A stretch of DNA of 64,000 bases, from NCBI RefSeq assembly GCF_030268005.1, contig NZ_BRZC01000004.1, positions 372,001 through 436,000 on the forward strand. Reading direction: 5' to 3'. The position numbers and the translations under genes were made by a program. Each line of letters opens with the position of its first letter. Position 1 is the stretch's first letter. Below are positions 36,177-46,409 of the stretch, in pieces. The notes below the pieces were generated by a model. The model did no database searches and was not told the DNA's origin. It worked only from the letters and a program-made list of their open reading frames with translations. The stretch comes from Microbacterium arabinogalactanolyticum (GTDB lineage Bacteria > Actinomycetota > Actinomycetes > Actinomycetales > Microbacteriaceae).

Positions 36177-36935
36177 TCAGTCGGAGTCGACGAACCGCAC
36201 TCCGCTGCGGCCGCTCCCTGCCTCGCGCAGCGCCGTGCGCGCGGCGTTCATCGCGACCGAGCCGCCGTAGCCGCGCCTGGCGAGCTGACCGAGCAGGCGG
36301 CGCAGCGCCGTGTCCGGCTCCAATCGTGACATCCCTGATGCCTTGCTGCGCGCGAACTCGAGGGCGCGCTCGGCGTCGTCATCGGGAAGCTCCTCGAGCG
36401 CCTCCTCGACGACGTCCCGCGGGATTCCACGCTGCGACAGCGCGCGGGACAGCGCGATCCTGCCCTGCCCCTTGCGCTCGACGCCGGAGGTCACCAGCAG
36501 TTGTGCGAGGGTGCGATCGTCGAGATAGCCGCGGTGCTGGAACTCGTCGAGGATGTCCTCGATCGTGTCCCGGTCGACATCGTTCTCGCGGAGCACGGAG
36601 CGCGCCTCGGACACGGAAAGCTGCTTGCCGCGGAGACGGCGCACCAGCACCTCCTCGGCACGACGGCGCAGTTCCTCGGGGTCGACGGGCGCCTCGGCAT
36701 CGGGGCCCGCCTCGGCCTCGGCATCCGAGTGCTCAGCAGGCGCGTCGAATCTGCGTCGCGGGCCGTCGATGAGCGCGGAGCGCCAGAGGCCCTCGTCACC
36801 GGTGCGCCGGGGCACACCGTCGGACTCGGAGTCGGACTCTCGGCGCGGCGACGCGCCCGTCTTTGACGATCGCGCGCCGCCGAAGAGAGGGATGACGGGG
36901 GCGAGGTGCTCCTCGCCCCCGTTCGCGTGCCCCAT
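36177..36935 (-). CDS. recX: Regulatory protein RecX
   Basis: 252 residues. The RecX domain with three tandem three-helix repeats lies about 85-240 (SEARSVLRENDVD, LDDRTLAQLLVTSG, EFARSKASGMS). It dampens RecA filaments. The first 80 residues are an acidic, disordered extension not in typical RecX. ATG is 2 nt after the recA stop, so the pair is co-translated. Confidence 0.92.
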   Translation of the reverse strand: MGHANGGEEHLAPVIPLFGGARSSKTGASPRRESDSESDGVPRRTGDEGLWRSALIDGPRRRFDAPAEHSDAEAEAGPDAEAPVDPEELRRRAEEVLVRRLRGKQLSVSEARSVLRENDVDRDTIEDILDEFQHRGYLDDRTLAQLLVTSGVERKGQGRIALSRALSQRGIPRDVVEEALEELPDDDAERALEFARSKASGMSRLEPDTALRRLLGQLARRGYGGSVAMNAARTALREAGSGRSGVRFVDSD

Positions 36936-36937
36936 GA

Positions 36938-37987
36938 TCAGGCCGGACGACGCTCGGCGAGCTCGTCAGCCGGAGCCTCGGTCGAGGCCTTCACACCGAT
37001 GCCCAGCTTCTGCTTGATCTGCGTCTCGATCGCGACGGCGATGTCCTCGTTCTTGATCAGGAAGTTGCGGGCGTTCTCCTTGCCCTGGCCGAGCTGGTCG
37101 CCGTCGTAGGTGTACCAGGAGCCGGATTTCTTGACGATGCCGTGCTCGACGCCGAAGTCGATCAGGCTGCCCTCACGGGAGATGCCGATGCCGTACAGGA
37201 TGTCGAACTCGGCCTGCTTGAACGGCGGAGCCATCTTGTTCTTGACGACCTTGACGCGGGTGCGGTTACCGACGGCCTCGGCACCGTCCTTGAGAGTCTC
37301 GATGCGGCGGATGTCCAGACGCACGGACGCGTAGAACTTCAGCGCCTTACCACCGGCGGTGGTCTCGGGCGAGCCGAAGAAGACGCCGATCTTCTCGCGC
37401 AGCTGGTTGATGAAGATGGCCGTGGTCTTGGTCTGGTTCAGCCCACCGGTCAGCTTTCGGAGGGCCTGCGACATCAGTCGAGCCTGGAGGCCGACGTGCG
37501 AGTCGCCCATCTCACCCTTGATCTCGGCCTCGGGGACGAGGGCGGCGACGGAGTCGATGACGACCAGGTCGATCGCACCGGAGCGGATCAGCATGTCGGC
37601 GATCTCCAGGGCCTGCTCACCCGTGTCGGGCTGGGAGACCAGCAGCTGGTCGATGTCGACGCCGAGCTTGCGGGCGTACTCGGGGTCGAGTGCGTGCTCC
37701 GCGTCGATGAACGCGGCGATGCCGCCGGCGCGCTGGGCGTTGGCGATGGCGTGCAGCGTGAGCGTGGTCTTACCGGAGGACTCGGGGCCGTAGATCTCGA
37801 TGATGCGGCCGCGCGGAAGGCCGCCGATGCCGAGCGCGGAGTCCAGGGCGATCGAGCCGGTGGAGATGACCTCGACGGGGGCGCGCTCGTCGCTGCCCAG
37901 TCGCATGATCGATCCCTTGCCGAACTGACGCTCGATGTGAGCGAGTGCGGAATCCAGTGCCTTCTCGCGGTCGTCGGTGGATGGCAT
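36938..37987 (-). CDS. recA: Recombinase RecA
   Basis: 349 residues. Walker A GPESSGKT (67-74), Walker [13 protein letters not shown], the loop [17 protein letters not shown]. Acts in homologous recombination and as co-protease for LexA. Start is the ATG preceded by GAGGAG; an upstream frame is noncoding. The leader is about 180 nt if the candidate SOS promoter is right. Confidence 0.98.
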   Translation of the reverse strand: MPSTDDREKALDSALAHIERQFGKGSIMRLGSDERAPVEVISTGSIALDSALGIGGLPRGRIIEIYGPESSGKTTLTLHAIANAQRAGGIAAFIDAEHALDPEYARKLGVDIDQLLVSQPDTGEQALEIADMLIRSGAIDLVVIDSVAALVPEAEIKGEMGDSHVGLQARLMSQALRKLTGGLNQTKTTAIFINQLREKIGVFFGSPETTAGGKALKFYASVRLDIRRIETLKDGAEAVGNRTRVKVVKNKMAPPFKQAEFDILYGIGISREGSLIDFGVEHGIVKKSGSWYTYDGDQLGQGKENARNFLIKNEDIAVAIETQIKQKLGIGVKASTEAPADELAERRPA

Positions 37988-38171
37988 GACGTGCTCCTCA
38001 GTGTCTCGAATGCTGCCGCCTGTAGGCTGTCGCGGCCTCTCCGGGATGGATCGACTCTGCGACAAGGCGTATGGCTGGTGCCACATCCATCACGCTAGAG
38101 GGGGCCTCCGACATCGAGTCGGGAGAGCCGCCTTCTGTGGATGAAGATCACACCAGGACCACTTGTGCAGA

Positions 38172-38201
38172 ACGATACGCGCATCTCGAACACATCTTCG
38201 A
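38172..38201 (-). promoter_or_regulatory. Candidate SOS promoter and LexA box of recA
   Basis: TCGAACACATCTTCGA (38186-38201) matches the actinobacterial LexA consensus TCGAAC-N4-GTTCGA with one mismatch. On the minus strand a -10 TATCGT lies at 38172-38177, so the box overlaps the -35 region. It is about 200 nt upstream of the recA ATG. Confidence 0.5.
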
Positions 38202-38260
38202 CGACACGCCGCACAGTCGCTCTCGAGTTTCGATCGCCGCTCGCGCTCAGTCCGCGTGAC

Positions 38261-38482
38261 TCAACGCCGTCGCGGCTCCAGCCGGCCCACGCCGTAACGA
38301 CGCTCGGCAGGCACGTCGGCCTCCTCGCACAGGGCGAGCCAGATGTCCCGCGGCGGGACGCCGGCGTCCAGCGCCTCCAGCGCCGTCCTGCCGAGCCCGC
38401 TGAGGATCAGGTCGTGCGTGAGAGCCGTCGCGCGCCCGCCGAACTCGTCGTCGACAGCGCGCAGGAATTCACTGCGTCGCAT
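38261..38482 (-). CDS. DUF3046 protein
   Basis: 73 residues, small conserved actinobacterial family usually found between clgR and recA, as here. Contains GLGRTALEALDAGVPPRDIWLALCEEADVP. Function unknown. 16 nt after clgR, so in the same transcript. Confidence 0.88.
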   Translation of the reverse strand: MRRSEFLRAVDDEFGGRATALTHDLILSGLGRTALEALDAGVPPRDIWLALCEEADVPAERRYGVGRLEPRRR

Positions 38483-38498
38483 CCGTGCCTCTGGTCGA

Positions 38499-38807
38499 TC
38501 AGTGCAGCGAGAGCTCGGGCTCGACCGAGGCGACCAGGTCGTCCGGTACGACGTCCGGGAAGCTGCTCAGGCCCTCGAGGACCGAGATGCGGTCACCGAC
38601 CTCGCGCATGATCGTCGAGATGGGAACGTCGAGTGCGTCGGCGACCGAGGCGAGGATCTCGCTGGAGGCCTCCTTCTGACCGCGCTCGACCTCGCTCAGG
38701 TAACCGAGCGCGACCGATGCCTTGCTCGCCACCTGTCGGAGGGTGCGCCCCTTCTGCAGGCGGAAGTCCCGCAGCACATCGCCGATCTCCTGTCTGACAA
38801 GGATCAT
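38499..38807 (-). CDS. clgR: Xre-type regulator ClgR
   Basis: 102 residues. HTH-XRE about 5-65 (LRQVASKASVALGYLSEVERGQKE). Position between cinA/pgsA and recA identifies ClgR, which activates clp protease genes in actinobacteria and is itself a Clp substrate. Ends SLH rather than an AA degron, so proteolytic control by the C-terminus is not evident. GAGGAGG precedes the ATG. Confidence 0.88.
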   Translation of the reverse strand: MILVRQEIGDVLRDFRLQKGRTLRQVASKASVALGYLSEVERGQKEASSEILASVADALDVPISTIMREVGDRISVLEGLSSFPDVVPDDLVASVEPELSLH

Positions 38808-38831
38808 CGGAACCTCCTCTCCACGATCCCC

Positions 38832-38846
38832 CTCGGGGTCCCCGAG
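38832..38846. promoter_or_regulatory. Short palindrome in the clgR leader
   Basis: CTCGGGG-T-CCCCGAG, a perfect 7-bp inverted repeat with one central base, 25 nt before the clgR ATG. It may be an operator or a small hairpin near the ribosome site. Confidence 0.35.
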
Positions 38847-38981
38847 TGGATGGCCAGTCTAACCCGACTGGATGATGCTGAATCTACTGTTTCTCGCTGT
38901 GGTTCTGTTGTGAGGGATGATGCGGGTCTGACGGTGTGTCGATTGCTGAGCACATCAGGGACAACCCGCTTCCGGCATCCG

Positions 38982-39464
38982 CTATTCCCGCAGTGCGCGC
39001 AGCGCCATCGCGATCGCGGCGTCCCGCGCCTGCGTGCGGATCTCCGCGCGCGATCCTTCGAAGAGGTGGGATCCGGAACGCGCTCCGTCCGGCGTGACCA
39101 CCCCGACGTGCACGGTCCCGACCGGCTGCCCGTCGGGTGAGTCGGGGCCGGCGATGCCCGTGGTGGAGATGCCGACGTCCGCGGGCCTGCCGTCGACCGC
39201 CACAGCGCGGCGCACGCCCTCGGCCATCTGCACGGCGACATCGGGGTGAACCGGGCCGTGCGCGGCGAGCAGACCGGCGTCCACGCCCAGCAGCGTGTGC
39301 TTGACGGGTGTCGCGTAGGCGACCACCGCTCCCCAGAGCGCAGCGGATGCCCCGGGAACCGACACGATCTCGGCGGCGACCGCTCCCCCGGTCAGCGACT
39401 CCGCGACGCCCAGCGTCCAGCCGCGCTCGCGAAGGGCTGCGACGAGGAGCTCGGCGTCGCTCAT
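38982..39464 (-). CDS. cinA: CinA C-terminal-domain protein (nicotinamide-nucleotide amidase type)
   Basis: 160 residues covering only the CinA/PncC domain, the short form: VAESLTGGAVAAEIVSVPGAS, GISTTGIAGPDSPDGQPVGTVHVG. The PncC domain hydrolyses NMN to NaMN and ammonia. Overlaps the pgsA stop as ATGA. In this position conserved in actinobacteria; the molybdopterin-binding half of long CinA is absent. Confidence 0.9.
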   Translation of the reverse strand: MSDAELLVAALRERGWTLGVAESLTGGAVAAEIVSVPGASAALWGAVVAYATPVKHTLLGVDAGLLAAHGPVHPDVAVQMAEGVRRAVAVDGRPADVGISTTGIAGPDSPDGQPVGTVHVGVVTPDGARSGSHLFEGSRAEIRTQARDAAIAMALRALRE

Positions 39465-40036
39465 GCCCGGTCCCGGCGCCCGCGCACCTGCGCGACGACG
39501 TAGTCGACACCGCTCGCGACCGTGAGCACGAGCGCCGCGATCATGAGCACGAGCGTCGTGATCGTCCAGACCGGCATCCCGACCCAGACGTGCAGCGGCA
39601 GCAGCGCCCAGCTGAGCGCGACCGCCTGGACCACGGTCTTGATCTTGCCCATCCAGGCCGCGGCGACGACGTGCTCGTGCACGATCATGAAGCGGTGGAC
39701 GGTGATGCCCCACTCCCGGATCAGGATGAGGATCACGATCCACCACTGCACCTCGCCGAGGATCGCAAGGCCCAGGAACCCCGCGCCGGTGAGGAGCTTG
39801 TCGGCGATCGGATCCCACAGCTTGCCGAAGTCGCTGACGATGTCGTACCGGCGGGCGAGGTAGCCGTCCACCCAGTCCGTCGAGATGGCCAGCACGAACA
39901 GCGCGCCGGCGACCCAGCGCATCGTGAGGCTGTCTGCTCCGAAGGTGCCCGCCAGGAGCAGGAGCACGAAGAACACGACCGCCAGCGGGATGCGGGCGAT
40001 CGTGATCGCGTTGGGCAGCTGCCGAGGGATCGCCAT
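39461..40036 (-). CDS. pgsA: CDP-diacylglycerol-glycerol-3-phosphate 3-phosphatidyltransferase
   Basis: 191-residue membrane enzyme making phosphatidylglycerol phosphate, with about five helices. The CDP-alcohol phosphatidyltransferase motif D-G-x2-A-R-x8-G-x3-D-x3-D is visible as DWVDGYLARRYDIVSDFGKLWDPIADK. Start shares one base with the ftsK stop (TGATG). Confidence 0.95.
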   Translation of the reverse strand: MAIPRQLPNAITIARIPLAVVFFVLLLLAGTFGADSLTMRWVAGALFVLAISTDWVDGYLARRYDIVSDFGKLWDPIADKLLTGAGFLGLAILGEVQWWIVILILIREWGITVHRFMIVHEHVVAAAWMGKIKTVVQAVALSWALLPLHVWVGMPVWTITTLVLMIAALVLTVASGVDYVVAQVRGRRDRA

Positions 40037-42780
40037 CAGTCGCGGCCCGTCAGGCCCCAGGCGTCCTCGTCGCCGTCGTCCTCGCTCTCGACGACGGGGA
40101 GGTCCCGGAACTGCTGCTCGACCGGGTCCTGCGCGTACATGTCGTGCTCGGCCGGCGCGGGCGCGGGTGCTGCAGGTGAGGCCGCGGGTGCGGAAGGCGT
40201 GTCGCCGCGGAGCTTGGCCAGCACCGCGGGCAGCTGCTCGTTGGTGACGAGCACGTCGCGGGCCTTGGAGCCCTCGGACGGGCCGACTATCTCGCGGGAC
40301 TCCAGCAGGTCCATCAGGCGACCGGCCTTGGCGAAGCCGACGCGCAGCTTTCGCTGCAGCATCGAGGTCGAACCGAACTGCGAGGACACGATCAGCTCCG
40401 CTGCGGCCAGCAGCAGTTCGAGGTCGTCGCCGATGTCCTCGTCGACCTCCTTCTTCGTGGCAGCCGCCTCCTGCACGTCCGCGCGGTATTCCGGGCGGGC
40501 CTGCTGCGTGACGTGCTTGACGACCGTCGCGATCTCGGCCTCGTCCACCCAGGCGCCCTGCAGCCGGAAGGGCTTGGAGGAGCCCATCGGCGAGAACAGG
40601 GCGTCACCCTGTCCGATGAGCTTGTCGGCACCCGGGGCGTCCAGGATGACGCGGCTGTCGGTGACGCTGGTGACGGCGAAGGCCAGACGCGAGGGCACGT
40701 TGGCCTTGATCAGGCCGGTGACGACGTCGACGCTGGGTCGCTGCGTGGCGAGCACCAGGTGGATTCCGGAGGCGCGCGCCAGCTGGGTGATGCGCACGAT
40801 CGAGTCCTCGACGTCGCGCGGGGCGACCATCATCAGGTCGGCGAGCTCGTCGACGACGACCAGCAGGTACGGGTACGGCTTGAGCACGCGCTCACTGCCG
40901 ACGGGGACCTCGACCTCGCCGGCACGGACCGCGCGGTTGAAGTCGTCGATGTGGCGGAATCCGAACGACGCGAGGTCGTCGTACCGCATGTCCATCTCCT
41001 TCACGACCCACTGCAGCGCCTCGGCGGCCTTCTTGGGGTTCGTGATGATGGGGGTGATCAGGTGCGGCACGCCCGCATAGGACGTGAGCTCCACGCGCTT
41101 CGGGTCGATGAGCACCATGCGCACGTCGGCGGGACGAGCGCGCATCAGCAGGCTCGTGATCATGGAGTTCACGAAGCTGGACTTACCCGAGCCGGTCGAT
41201 CCGGCCACCAGGAGGTGCGGCATCTTGGCGAGGTTGGCGACGACGAACTTGCCGCCGACGTCCTTGCCGACGCCGATGGTCAGCGGGTGCGTGCTCTTCT
41301 GCGCGGCGGCCGAGCGCAGCACGTCGCCGAGCGCCACGGTCTCCTTGTCGACGTTCGGGATCTCGATGCCGATGGCGCTCTTGCCCGGGATCGGCGAGAG
41401 GATGCGCACGTCGTTGGAGGCGACCGCGTAGGCGAAGTTGTTGCTCAGCTGCAGGATCTTCTCGACCTTGACGCCCAGGCCCACCTCGACCTCGTACTGC
41501 GTGACCGTCGGGCCGCGCGAGAAGCCGGTGACCTTGGCGTCGACCTTGAACTGCTCGAGCACGCTGGTGATCTGGGCGATCGTCTGGTCGGTGGCATCCG
41601 ATCGGGTGACCGGCGGCGGCCCGGCCTTGAGGATGCCCGGGTTGGGAAGCACGTACGGCGCCGCGGGTGGCTGCGGACCGCCCGCGCCGGGGCCGGCCGT
41701 GCCGAAGCCGTCCAGCCCGGGAAGCTCGCCGGTGGATCCGGTGTCGTCCAGCAGCGCGGTGGTGTTCTGCTCGTCGAGCAGCCCGGTCAGCGCGCTGATG
41801 TCGCTGAGGATCTCGGTCGCGGCATCCTGCGGAGCCGGATCGACGACGACGGCCTGCTCGTACGCGCCGTCCCCTGCGGGTTCGTCGAAGAGGGCTGTGA
41901 TCGCCTTCGAGTCGACCCCGTCGTCGGGATCCTCCTCGCGGCCCGTCTTGTTGCGCCGCCACCAGGGCAGCTCGTCCTTGGCGCCGTCGTCCTCGTCCTT
42001 CGGGGCCTCGTCGACGGCGGCGGCACGCAGCGGGCGCTCCGCCCCGAACATCCAGGAGTACAGGTCGCCGAGCCGCTCGCCGATGCGGTTCGGCGGGGTC
42101 TTGGTGAGGATCAGGACGCTGAGCACCGCGAGGATGCCGAGCACGATGTACGCCACGACGGCGGTGAGGTGCGCGAGCGGCTCGCCCAGCATCCAGCCGA
42201 ACAGACCGCCGGCTGCGCTGAGCGCCGGCATCCCGTCCTTCGGCTGCGGTCGGACGATCTCCCCCAGGCTGTTGGCCGTGCCGGCGGCCACATGGCAGAA
42301 GCCGGCCATGGCGAGCACGAAGAAGCCGAAGCCGATCCCGATCCGGCCGTTGTCGTGCACGGACGACGGATGACGGAACAGCCACCCGGCGAGGAAGAGC
42401 AGCAGCACGGGCAGCACGAACGCCACCCGCCCGACGAGCAGCCCCCAGGTGTAGGCGCTGATGGACTGCGCGATCTCGTTGCCGATGAAGAACCACTCGA
42501 CGACCGCTCCGGCGCACGCCAGCAGCACCAGCAGGAACGGGAAGCCGTCGCGCCGGTCGTCCTTCTCGAGGGACTCCGGACCGAAGGCGCGGAACAGCGC
42601 ACCGACGCCGTGCGCGATGCCGAGCCACATCCGCACGCCGACGGGCGGCTTGTCCGCCTCGCCCACGTACTTCTTCGGTGCCGGCGCCGCCTTCGCACCG
42701 GAGCGCGAGGTCGTCTGCCGCTTCGGACGCGACGCGGGCGTCGCCGACGCGCGCTCAGACTTCGTGGTGCTCCTGGCCAT
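40036..42780 (-). CDS. ftsK: DNA translocase FtsK/SpoIIIE
   Basis: 914 residues. Four membrane helices about 55-215, then a Pro/Gly/Asp-rich linker, then the motor. Walker A is in [11 protein letters not shown] near 530 and Walker [11 protein letters not shown]. The C-terminal winged-helix gamma domain ([24 protein letters not shown]) reads KOPS-like sites. It pumps chromosomes at the septum. Predicted leaderless. Confidence 0.96.
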   Translation of the reverse strand: MARSTTKSERASATPASRPKRQTTSRSGAKAAPAPKKYVGEADKPPVGVRMWLGIAHGVGALFRAFGPESLEKDDRRDGFPFLLVLLACAGAVVEWFFIGNEIAQSISAYTWGLLVGRVAFVLPVLLLFLAGWLFRHPSSVHDNGRIGIGFGFFVLAMAGFCHVAAGTANSLGEIVRPQPKDGMPALSAAGGLFGWMLGEPLAHLTAVVAYIVLGILAVLSVLILTKTPPNRIGERLGDLYSWMFGAERPLRAAAVDEAPKDEDDGAKDELPWWRRNKTGREEDPDDGVDSKAITALFDEPAGDGAYEQAVVVDPAPQDAATEILSDISALTGLLDEQNTTALLDDTGSTGELPGLDGFGTAGPGAGGPQPPAAPYVLPNPGILKAGPPPVTRSDATDQTIAQITSVLEQFKVDAKVTGFSRGPTVTQYEVEVGLGVKVEKILQLSNNFAYAVASNDVRILSPIPGKSAIGIEIPNVDKETVALGDVLRSAAAQKSTHPLTIGVGKDVGGKFVVANLAKMPHLLVAGSTGSGKSSFVNSMITSLLMRARPADVRMVLIDPKRVELTSYAGVPHLITPIITNPKKAAEALQWVVKEMDMRYDDLASFGFRHIDDFNRAVRAGEVEVPVGSERVLKPYPYLLVVVDELADLMMVAPRDVEDSIVRITQLARASGIHLVLATQRPSVDVVTGLIKANVPSRLAFAVTSVTDSRVILDAPGADKLIGQGDALFSPMGSSKPFRLQGAWVDEAEIATVVKHVTQQARPEYRADVQEAAATKKEVDEDIGDDLELLLAAAELIVSSQFGSTSMLQRKLRVGFAKAGRLMDLLESREIVGPSEGSKARDVLVTNEQLPAVLAKLRGDTPSAPAASPAAPAPAPAEHDMYAQDPVEQQFRDLPVVESEDDGDEDAWGLTGRD

Positions 42781-42786
42781 GCCTCA

Positions 42787-42792
42787 ACGGTA
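42787..42792 (-). promoter_or_regulatory. -10 element of leaderless ftsK
   Basis: TACCGT on the minus strand, 6 nt before the ATG at 42780, no ribosome-binding sequence. Confidence 0.5.
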
Positions 42793-42839
42793 CGGCCAGG
42801 AGCCGACATCCAGCCGTAATGACGCGGGTTTCCGCGGGA

Positions 42840-44516
42840 TCAGGCCTCGATGACGAGCGGCACGATCATCGGGCGCCGACGCAGCTTCTGGTTCACCCAG
42901 CGGCCGATCGTGCGACGCACGATCTGCGAGAGCGCGTGGTTGTCGCGCACGCCGTTTCCGGCGGCCTCCTTGAGGGCCGCGACGATCTTCGGGGCCACGT
43001 CGTCGAAGACGCTGTCGTCCTCGGCGACGCCTCGGGCGTGGATCTCGGGGCCGGAGATGATGCGTCCGGTGGCGGAGTCCACCACCACGATCACCGACAC
43101 GAAGCCCTCCTCGCCGAGGATGCGGCGGTCCTTCAGATCCGCGTCGGTGATCTCGCCGACAGTGGACCCGTCGACGTACACGAACCCGATGTCGTGCTGC
43201 CCTGCGACGGTCGCCTTGCCGTCCTTCAGGTCGACGACCGTGCCGTTGGAGCCGATGATGGTGTTCTCCTCGGCGATGCCGGTGTCCTGCGCGAGCCGGG
43301 CGTTCGCCATCAGGTGGCGGTACTCGCCGTGCACGGGCAGCACGTTCTTCGGCTTGAGGATGTTGTAGCAGTACAGCAGCTCGCCTGCGGCGGCGTGGCC
43401 GGAGACGTGGACCCGGGCATTGGCCTTGTGCACGACGTTCGCGCCGAGCTTGGTGAGCCCGTCGATCACGCGGTACACGGCGTTCTCGTTGCCGGGGATC
43501 AGGCTGGAGGCCAGGATGACGGTGTCACCGGGCCCCGGCTCGATGGCGTGGTCGAGGTTGGCCATCCGGCTGAGCACGGCCATCGGCTCGCCCTGCGAGC
43601 CGGTCGACATGTAGACGATGCGGTCGTCGGGAAGGTCGCGGGCCTTCTTGTAGTCGATGAGCACGTTCTCGGGGACGTGCAGGTAGCCGAGCTGCTCGGC
43701 GATGGTCATGTTGCGCACCATGCTGCGGCCGAGGAACGCGACACGGCGGCCGTGCGCGTGCGCGGCGTCGATGACCTGCTGCACGCGGTGCACGTGGCTC
43801 GAGAAGCTCGCCACGATCACGCGGCGCGGCGCCTTGCCGATCACCTGGTCGAGCACCGGGCCGATGGAGCGCTCGGTGGGCGTGAAGCCGGGGACGTCCG
43901 CGTTCGTGGAGTCGACCAGGAACAGGTCGACGCCCTCCTCGCCCAGGCGGGCGAAGGCGCGCAGGTCGGTGATGCGGCCGTCCAGCGGCAGCTGGTCCAT
44001 CTTGAAGTCGCCGGTCGCGAGCGCCAGACCCGCGGGCGTGCGGATCGCGACGGCGAGCGCATCCGGGATGGAGTGGTTCACAGCGATGAACTCGAGGTCG
44101 AACGGACCGACGCTCTCCTGCTGCCCCTCGGTCACCGTCAGCGTGTACGGCTTGATGCGGTGCTCCTTGAGCTTCGCCTCCACCAGCGCGAGCGTCAGCC
44201 CGGAGCCGATCAGCGGGATGTCCTGCTTGAGCCTCAGCAGGTAGGGCACCGCGCCGATGTGGTCCTCGTGGCCGTGCGTGAGCACGACGCCAACGATGTC
44301 GTCGAGGCGGTGCTTGATGGGCTCGAAGTCGGGGAGGATCAGGTCGACGCCGGGCTGGTGCTCCTCGGGGAACAGCACACCGCAGTCGACGATGAGGATC
44401 TTGCCGCCGTATTCGAAGGTGGTCATGTTGCGGCCGACCTCGCCGAGACCGCCGAGGGGCGTCACGCGGAGCGTGCCCTGGGCGAGCGGTTCGGGAGCGG
44501 CGATGGGGATGGACAT
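42840..44516 (-). CDS. rnj: Ribonuclease J
   Basis: 558 residues. Metallo-beta-lactamase/beta-CASP nuclease; metal site HGHEDH (81-86), later SSHVHR and HVSGHAAAGE. Endo- and 5'-exonuclease for rRNA and mRNA processing. Start is the ATG with GGAG upstream; the longer frame is noncoding. It lies 64 nt after dapA. Confidence 0.96.
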   Translation of the reverse strand: MSIPIAAPEPLAQGTLRVTPLGGLGEVGRNMTTFEYGGKILIVDCGVLFPEEHQPGVDLILPDFEPIKHRLDDIVGVVLTHGHEDHIGAVPYLLRLKQDIPLIGSGLTLALVEAKLKEHRIKPYTLTVTEGQQESVGPFDLEFIAVNHSIPDALAVAIRTPAGLALATGDFKMDQLPLDGRITDLRAFARLGEEGVDLFLVDSTNADVPGFTPTERSIGPVLDQVIGKAPRRVIVASFSSHVHRVQQVIDAAHAHGRRVAFLGRSMVRNMTIAEQLGYLHVPENVLIDYKKARDLPDDRIVYMSTGSQGEPMAVLSRMANLDHAIEPGPGDTVILASSLIPGNENAVYRVIDGLTKLGANVVHKANARVHVSGHAAAGELLYCYNILKPKNVLPVHGEYRHLMANARLAQDTGIAEENTIIGSNGTVVDLKDGKATVAGQHDIGFVYVDGSTVGEITDADLKDRRILGEEGFVSVIVVVDSATGRIISGPEIHARGVAEDDSVFDDVAPKIVAALKEAAGNGVRDNHALSQIVRRTIGRWVNQKLRRRPMIVPLVIEA

Positions 44517-44557
44517 GGGTGTCTCCTCAGTCGGACACCGAGTGCCCGTTCGTGGTC

Positions 44558-44574
44558 GGGCGCTCCACGCGCCC
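44558..44574 (-). terminator. Small hairpin between dapA and rnj
   Basis: GGGCGC (44558-44563) with its complement (44569-44574), 5-nt loop, just after the dapA stop. No T run. Probably an attenuator or RNA processing feature. Confidence 0.3.
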
Positions 44575-44580
44575 GGGATG

Positions 44581-45558
44581 TCAGCGCGTGGTGCCGTGCA
44601 CCTTCGGCAGTGCGCCGCCGGCGGCGGCGTTGCGGTCGGGACGGAAGTTGGAGAAGTCGGCACCGGGCACGTCGTGGACCAGCGCCAGCTCGTCCTCGAT
44701 GATCGCGGCCTCCCACTCCTCCGGTCCCACCAGTGGCAGGCGGACTCGGGGGCTGCCGATGCGGCCCAGCCCGTGCAGGATGTACTTGGCCGAGACGGTG
44801 CCCGGCACGTGGGTCATGACCGCGCGCACCAGCGGCTCGAGGCGCTTGTGCTCGGCGGTCGCGGTCTTCAGGTCGCCGCGGTTCACGGCGTCGACGATCG
44901 TGCGGTACGGCGCCGACGTGATGTTCGCCGTGACGCCGATCATCCCGGTCGCTCCGATCGCGAGGTGCGGGAGCACGTTCGCGTCGTCACCGGAGAAGTA
45001 CATGAGGTCCGTCTGGTTGAGCACGCGGCTGACCTCGGAGAAGTCGCCCTTGGCGTCCTTCACGGCGAGGATGTTCGGGTGCTTGGCCAGGCGCAGGATC
45101 GTCTCGTACTTGATCGGCACACCCGTGCGTCCCGGGATGTCGTACAGGATGACCGGCAGATCGGTCGCGTCCGCGACCAGCCGGAAGTGGGTCAGGATGC
45201 CGGCCTGGGTCGGCTTGTTGTAGTACGGCGTGACGATCATGATGCCGTCGGCTCCGGCCTTCTCACTGGCCTTGTAGAGCTCGATCGCGTGCGCGGTCTC
45301 GTTGGAGCCGCCGCCGGTGATGATCTTCGCGCGACCGGCGGAGACATCCTTGCCGACCTCGACGAGCTTGATCTTCTCGGCGTCCGTCAGGGTGGAGGTC
45401 TCACCGGTGGTTCCGGTGACGACGATGCCGTCGGCGCCGTCGCTGATGACGCGGTCCAGGTGCTTCTCGACAGCGGGCCAGTCCACTTCGCCGTCGGCGG
45501 TCATCGGGGTGACCAGCGCGACGAGGACCTGCCCGAACGGATTGTCGATGTGCGTCAT
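44581..45558 (-). CDS. dapA: 4-hydroxy-tetrahydrodipicolinate synthase
   Basis: 325 residues. Condenses pyruvate and aspartate semialdehyde. Schiff-base Lys167 in AVKDAKGD, Tyr139 in ILYDIPGRTG, GTTGETSTL at 49-57. The C-terminus is about 25 residues longer than usual. Leaderless by its -10 at 6 nt. Confidence 0.96.
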   Translation of the reverse strand: MTHIDNPFGQVLVALVTPMTADGEVDWPAVEKHLDRVISDGADGIVVTGTTGETSTLTDAEKIKLVEVGKDVSAGRAKIITGGGSNETAHAIELYKASEKAGADGIMIVTPYYNKPTQAGILTHFRLVADATDLPVILYDIPGRTGVPIKYETILRLAKHPNILAVKDAKGDFSEVSRVLNQTDLMYFSGDDANVLPHLAIGATGMIGVTANITSAPYRTIVDAVNRGDLKTATAEHKRLEPLVRAVMTHVPGTVSAKYILHGLGRIGSPRVRLPLVGPEEWEAAIIEDELALVHDVPGADFSNFRPDRNAAAGGALPKVHGTTR

Positions 45559-45564
45559 GGATTC

Positions 45565-45570
45565 AGGTTA
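45565..45570 (-). promoter_or_regulatory. -10 element of leaderless dapA
   Basis: TAACCT on the minus strand, 6 nt before the ATG at 45558. Confidence 0.5.
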
Positions 45571-45647
45571 TCGCGTCGGATGCCGTGGCATGCGCCCGAT
45601 GCCGTGCGCATGACGGCCTGCTCCCCCGCCGGGACCTCACCGAAAGG

Positions 45648-46409
45648 TCAGACGCGTCCCCGCCGGGCGACGCCCGCGGTCAACGAGCTCGGCAGCACAC
45701 GCGACAGGGCGACGATGACCTTGTATCGCAGCGACGGGATCGACACGGACCTGCCGCGCGCGGCGTCCCGCAGTCCCTCGCGCACGACATCAGCGGCGTC
45801 CAGCCACATCGGCCCCGGCACCCCCTCGTGCCCCGGTGCGAGCCCCATCCGCGCGTGGAAGCTGGTGTGCGTGAAACCGGGGCAGACCGCGGTCACGCTC
45901 ACGCCCTCCCTCGAGTACTCGGCGTTCGCCCAGCGGCTGAACCCGATGAGCCACGACTTGCAGGCCGAGTAGGTGGAGCGCGAGATGAACCCCGCGACCG
46001 AGGCGACGTTGATGATGCGTCCGCCGCGGCCCCGCATGGCGCGGATCCCGGCGTGCATGAGACGCATCGACGCCTCGACGTGCACGCGCAGATGGCGCAC
46101 CTCGTCCTCGATGTCGTTGTCGGCGAACTGCAGTGGCAGCCCGAAGCCGGCGTTGTTGACGAGCAGGTCGATCGGATGCCCGGCATCCGCGATCCGCTCG
46201 GCGACACGGGTCACGTCGGATTCCTGAGCGAGATCAGCCGCGAGCACCTCGACCGCGACGCCGTGCTGCGTGCGCAGTTCACCCGCCAGGGTGTTCAGGG
46301 CATCCGTCCCGCGCGCCACGAGAACGAGATCCGCGCCCTTCGCGGCCAGTTGACGCGCGAACTCGGCCCCCAGACCGGCGCTGGCGCCCGTGATCAGCGC
46401 GGTGGGCAT
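45648..46409 (-). CDS. Short-chain dehydrogenase/reductase
   Basis: 253 residues, classical SDR: TGASAGLG near 7-14, NNAG, Ser then YSACK (Tyr-x3-Lys). A C-terminal extension after the fold ends in a basic hydrophobic segment (RYKVIVALSRVLPSSL). Starts by sharing one base with the folA stop (TGATG), so thyA-folA-SDR form an operon. Substrate unknown; a pteridine link is conceivable from position only. Confidence 0.87.
   Translation of the reverse strand: MPTALITGASAGLGAEFARQLAAKGADLVLVARGTDALNTLAGELRTQHGVAVEVLAADLAQESDVTRVAERIADAGHPIDLLVNNAGFGLPLQFADNDIEDEVRHLRVHVEASMRLMHAGIRAMRGRGGRIINVASVAGFISRSTYSACKSWLIGFSRWANAEYSREGVSVTAVCPGFTHTSFHARMGLAPGHEGVPGPMWLDAADVVREGLRDAARGRSVSIPSLRYKVIVALSRVLPSSLTAGVARRGRV

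Noticed and set aside
38071..38259. 62-residue plus-strand ORF in the recA upstream region
   Set aside because: Covers the candidate SOS box and has no ribosome site.
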